Assembly (NCBI GenBank): GCA_030044455.1
Contig: JASHVU010000472.1
Span: forward strand, 1-8,109
Reading direction: 5' to 3'
From: Acidobacteriaceae bacterium
Lineage (GTDB): Bacteria > Acidobacteriota > Terriglobia > Terriglobales > Acidobacteriaceae
Length of the DNA: 8,109 nt
Shown one piece after another: positions 5,913 to 8,109 of the stretch; within the stretch, counting starts at the first letter, position 1, and every line of letters starts with the position of its first letter. Under the pieces are notes generated by a model. That model had not been told where the DNA came from. It searched no databases and saw only the letters and a list, made by a program, of their open reading frames with translations. Position numbers and translations under genes: made by a program.

Positions 5913-8109
5913 ATGGAAAACTTCCGCAGCTCTCCCTTTATGCGCGCGAATTTTTTGCGCGCGGCTCTCGTATTTTCCGCCGTTCTTGCCCTGTATTCAC
6001 TGATCTCTCCTTTTACTGCCGATGCGCAGCGGCTGCCCACCACCGTTGTGCCCACGCACTACAAACTCACGCTCAGTCCCGACCTGAAAGCCGCAACTTT
6101 CACCGGCGTCGAGCAGATCGATGTGGAGATTACCCAACCGACAAGTTCTATCACGCTCAACTCCATTGAGATCGCTTTCCAGTCGGTCACCATCGACGCC
6201 GTCGGCGCACAGCAAACTGCCGCCATATCGCTCGACGATGACAAACAACAGGCGACGTTTGCTTTTCCGCAAACCCTTCCCGCGGGTAAGGCCACCCTGA
6301 TCATTCACTACACCGGCCTCCTCAACAATGAACTGCGCGGTTTCTATCTTTCAAAAACCGCTCGCCGCAACTACGCGGTCACGCAGTTCGAGGCCACCGA
6401 TGCGCGCCGCGCCTTTCCCTGTTTCGACGAGCCTGCATTCAAGGCCACCTTCGATGTATCGCTGGTCATCGATGCCGGCGACACGGCCATCTCAAACACC
6501 GCCATCGCATCCGATACTCCCGGTCCCGGCGAGGGCAAGCACACACTCACCTTCGGCACCACTCCGAAGATGAGCACTTATCTGGTCGCGTTCCTGGTTG
6601 GCGACTTCCAGTGCTCGAGCGGCACTCAGGACGGCGTCGCCATTCGCGTCTGCTCCACGCCCGACAAGGTCGCGCTCACCGCCTATGGCGTGGATATTGC
6701 CAAATACGTACTGCACTACTACAACAATTATTTCGGAATTCCCTATCCGCTCAAGAAACTCGACCTCATCGGCCTGCCCGACTTCGAAGCGGGCGCCATG
6801 GAGAACTTCGGCGCCATCACTTATCGCGAAACCGATCTGCTCATCGATCCCAAGACCGCATCGTTGAATGCAAAAGAAAGCGTTGCGCTGGTCATCGCTC
6901 ACGAGATGGCGCACCAGTGGTTCGGCGACCTCGTGACCATGGAATGGTGGGACAACATCTGGCTCAACGAGGGTTTCGCCACATGGATGGAGAACAAGCC
7001 GGTGGCTCAAATGCATCCCGAGTGGCATATTCCGCAGACGGTTGCCGTCGACGAGCAGCAAACTCTCAACCTGGATGCGCAGCCCACCACGCGCGCTATC
7101 CGCGCCAAGGCCGAAACGCCTGACGAAATCAACGAGATGTTCGACGGAATCGCCTACGGAAAGGCCAGCGACGTGCTGCTCACCGTTGAAAACTACCTCG
7201 GCTCTGAAACCTTCCGCAAAGGCGTGCATGCGTATCTCTCGGCGCATCTCTACTCGAACGCCACGGCTGAGGACTTCTGGAGTGCGCAGACGCGGGTTAG
7301 CGGCAAGCCTGTTGACAAGATCATGGACTCGCTCATCACCCAGCAGGGCGAGCCGATTCTCAAATTCGGCGCGCCGGCCAACGGCAACGTCGAAGTCTCG
7401 CAGAGCCGCTTCTTCCTCAACTCAGGCGCGAAAGTAAATCCAGCGCAAAAGTGGACCCTGCCGGTCTGCTTCAAGACCGAAGCGGGGAACCCCTGTGACC
7501 TGCTGACGCCCGAAAAACCGAGCCTCACATTGCCAGAGAGCCCACTCTTCTTTGCCAACGCGGGCGGCGTCGGATACTATCGCAGCGCCTATGGGCCAAA
7601 GCAGTCCGCAGCCATTATTGCCGGCATCGAAACCGAATTGACGCCCACCGAGCGCATCAGCTTTACCGGCGACGAGTGGGCCCAGGTGCATTCCGGCGCT
7701 GCTTCGGTCGGCGATTACCTCGAACTCGTTGCCCGGCTCAGCAAAGATCCGAATGCCAATGTCGTCTCCAACGCCGTCGATGGCTTTGTCGCCGCGTACG
7801 AGCAATTGGCCGTAACGCCTGAAGAGCGCGCCGGACTGTCAGCGTGGATCGACCGCACTTTTACTCCGGTCTATCTCAAACTCGGTCCGCCCTCGAGCCA
7901 GGATGACGACAACAAACGCGCGCTTCGCGCCCAGATGCTTTACCTCATCGGCAGGTACGGCGCCTCACCCACCGTGGTCGCGCGGGCGCGCAAAATCACA
8001 GATCAGTACTTCACTGACCGGGCGTCAGTGGACCCCACGCTGGCCGAGGCCGCGCTCACTGTGGCCGCGCGCAACGGAGACACCGCGCTTTTCGACAAGC
8101 TGCAGCTAG
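5913..8109 (+). CDS. Exported M1-family zinc aminopeptidase (3' end outside window)
   Basis: Gluzincin metallopeptidase that removes N-terminal amino acids from peptides, here probably periplasmic. 732 codons lie in the window; family members of this layout are about 850-900 residues. The frame is still open at 8108, since the TAG ending the window is out of frame. Residues 1-38 form a signal peptide with a long n-region, ending ADA before Gln39. The N-terminal beta domain contains QFEATDARRAFPCFDEP, with Glu160 matching the substrate amino-terminus-binding glutamate. The catalytic domain has GAMEN (294-298) and HEMAH (330-334) with Glu353 in NEGFA, the complete HEXXH-X18-E zinc site, plus the catalytic-type Tyr415 in AYGKAS. 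From about residue 549 (NAGGVGYYR) the ERAP1-C-type helical domain begins. This is the ERAP/APN rather than the E. coli PepN layout. ATG 5913 is supported by TAAGGA (5902-5907), 5 nt upstream; ATG 5940 lacks one. No convincing promoter is visible in the 180-nt gap before it. Confidence 0.95.
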   Translation, partial: MENFRSSPFMRANFLRAALVFSAVLALYSLISPFTADAQRLPTTVVPTHYKLTLSPDLKAATFTGVEQIDVEITQPTSSITLNSIEIAFQSVTIDAVGAQQTAAISLDDDKQQATFAFPQTLPAGKATLIIHYTGLLNNELRGFYLSKTARRNYAVTQFEATDARRAFPCFDEPAFKATFDVSLVIDAGDTAISNTAIASDTPGPGEGKHTLTFGTTPKMSTYLVAFLVGDFQCSSGTQDGVAIRVCSTPDKVALTAYGVDIAKYVLHYYNNYFGIPYPLKKLDLIGLPDFEAGAMENFGAITYRETDLLIDPKTASLNAKESVALVIAHEMAHQWFGDLVTMEWWDNIWLNEGFATWMENKPVAQMHPEWHIPQTVAVDEQQTLNLDAQPTTRAIRAKAETPDEINEMFDGIAYGKASDVLLTVENYLGSETFRKGVHAYLSAHLYSNATAEDFWSAQTRVSGKPVDKIMDSLITQQGEPILKFGAPANGNVEVSQSRFFLNSGAKVNPAQKWTLPVCFKTEAGNPCDLLTPEKPSLTLPESPLFFANAGGVGYYRSAYGPKQSAAIIAGIETELTPTERISFTGDEWAQVHSGAASVGDYLELVARLSKDPNANVVSNAVDGFVAAYEQLAVTPEERAGLSAWIDRTFTPVYLKLGPPSSQDDDNKRALRAQMLYLIGRYGASPTVVARARKITDQYFTDRASVDPTLAEAALTVAARNGDTALFDKLQL

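Noticed and set aside
8107..8109. TAG at the very end of the window as stop of the M1 aminopeptidase
   Set aside because: The frame set by ATG 5913 and the HEXXH motif reads 8106-8108 as CTA (Leu). The TAG is out of frame, so the gene continues beyond the window.

Overview
The window looks like a chromosomal stretch from a moderately GC-rich, diderm bacterium, most likely an Acidobacteriota (Terriglobia-type) soil or metagenome genome. This placement is an inference. It rests on the overall look of the proteins: an exported type-B carboxylesterase with a GQSGGGG nucleophile elbow, a YXWGXW-repeat envelope protein, a DUF2059 protein, an exported M1 aminopeptidase, and palindromic intergenic repeats. 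There is no rRNA or other marker to prove it.

Layout. Positions 1-837 hold the C-terminal 278 residues of isoleucyl-tRNA synthetase (ileS), followed by lspA (signal peptidase II, 1055-1558), a classic gene pair. They are separated by about 220 nt packed with perfect hairpins. A questionable 74-codon frame also spans this gap and meets both neighbours in GTGA overlaps. After a good sigma70-type promoter overlapped by a palindrome comes a secreted type-B carboxylesterase (1732-3372). It converges on a minus-strand gene for an exported YXWGXW-repeat protein with a Gln-rich tail (3537-4643). A strong hairpin with T-tracts on both sides separates them and should terminate both transcripts. A 477-nt divergent intergenic region follows, then an exported DUF2059 protein (5121-5732), then an exported M1-family zinc aminopeptidase of the ERAP/APN type (5913 to beyond the window end).

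How the genes fit together. ileS and lspA are housekeeping genes: translation, and lipoprotein maturation in the inner membrane. The other four genes all encode proteins with Sec signal peptides and no lipobox: two hydrolases (ester and peptide bonds) and two envelope proteins of unknown function. They appear to be separate transcription units rather than one operon, and no shared pathway can be shown. All four exported proteins have a plausible signal peptidase I site placing glutamine at +1 of the mature protein, the pattern described as the 'Q-rule' in Bacteroidetes. I see no CRISPR, insertion sequence, phage, tRNA or obvious defence system. The most interesting points are the ileS-lspA spacer, the +1 Gln pattern, and the YXWGXW/Gln-rich protein.
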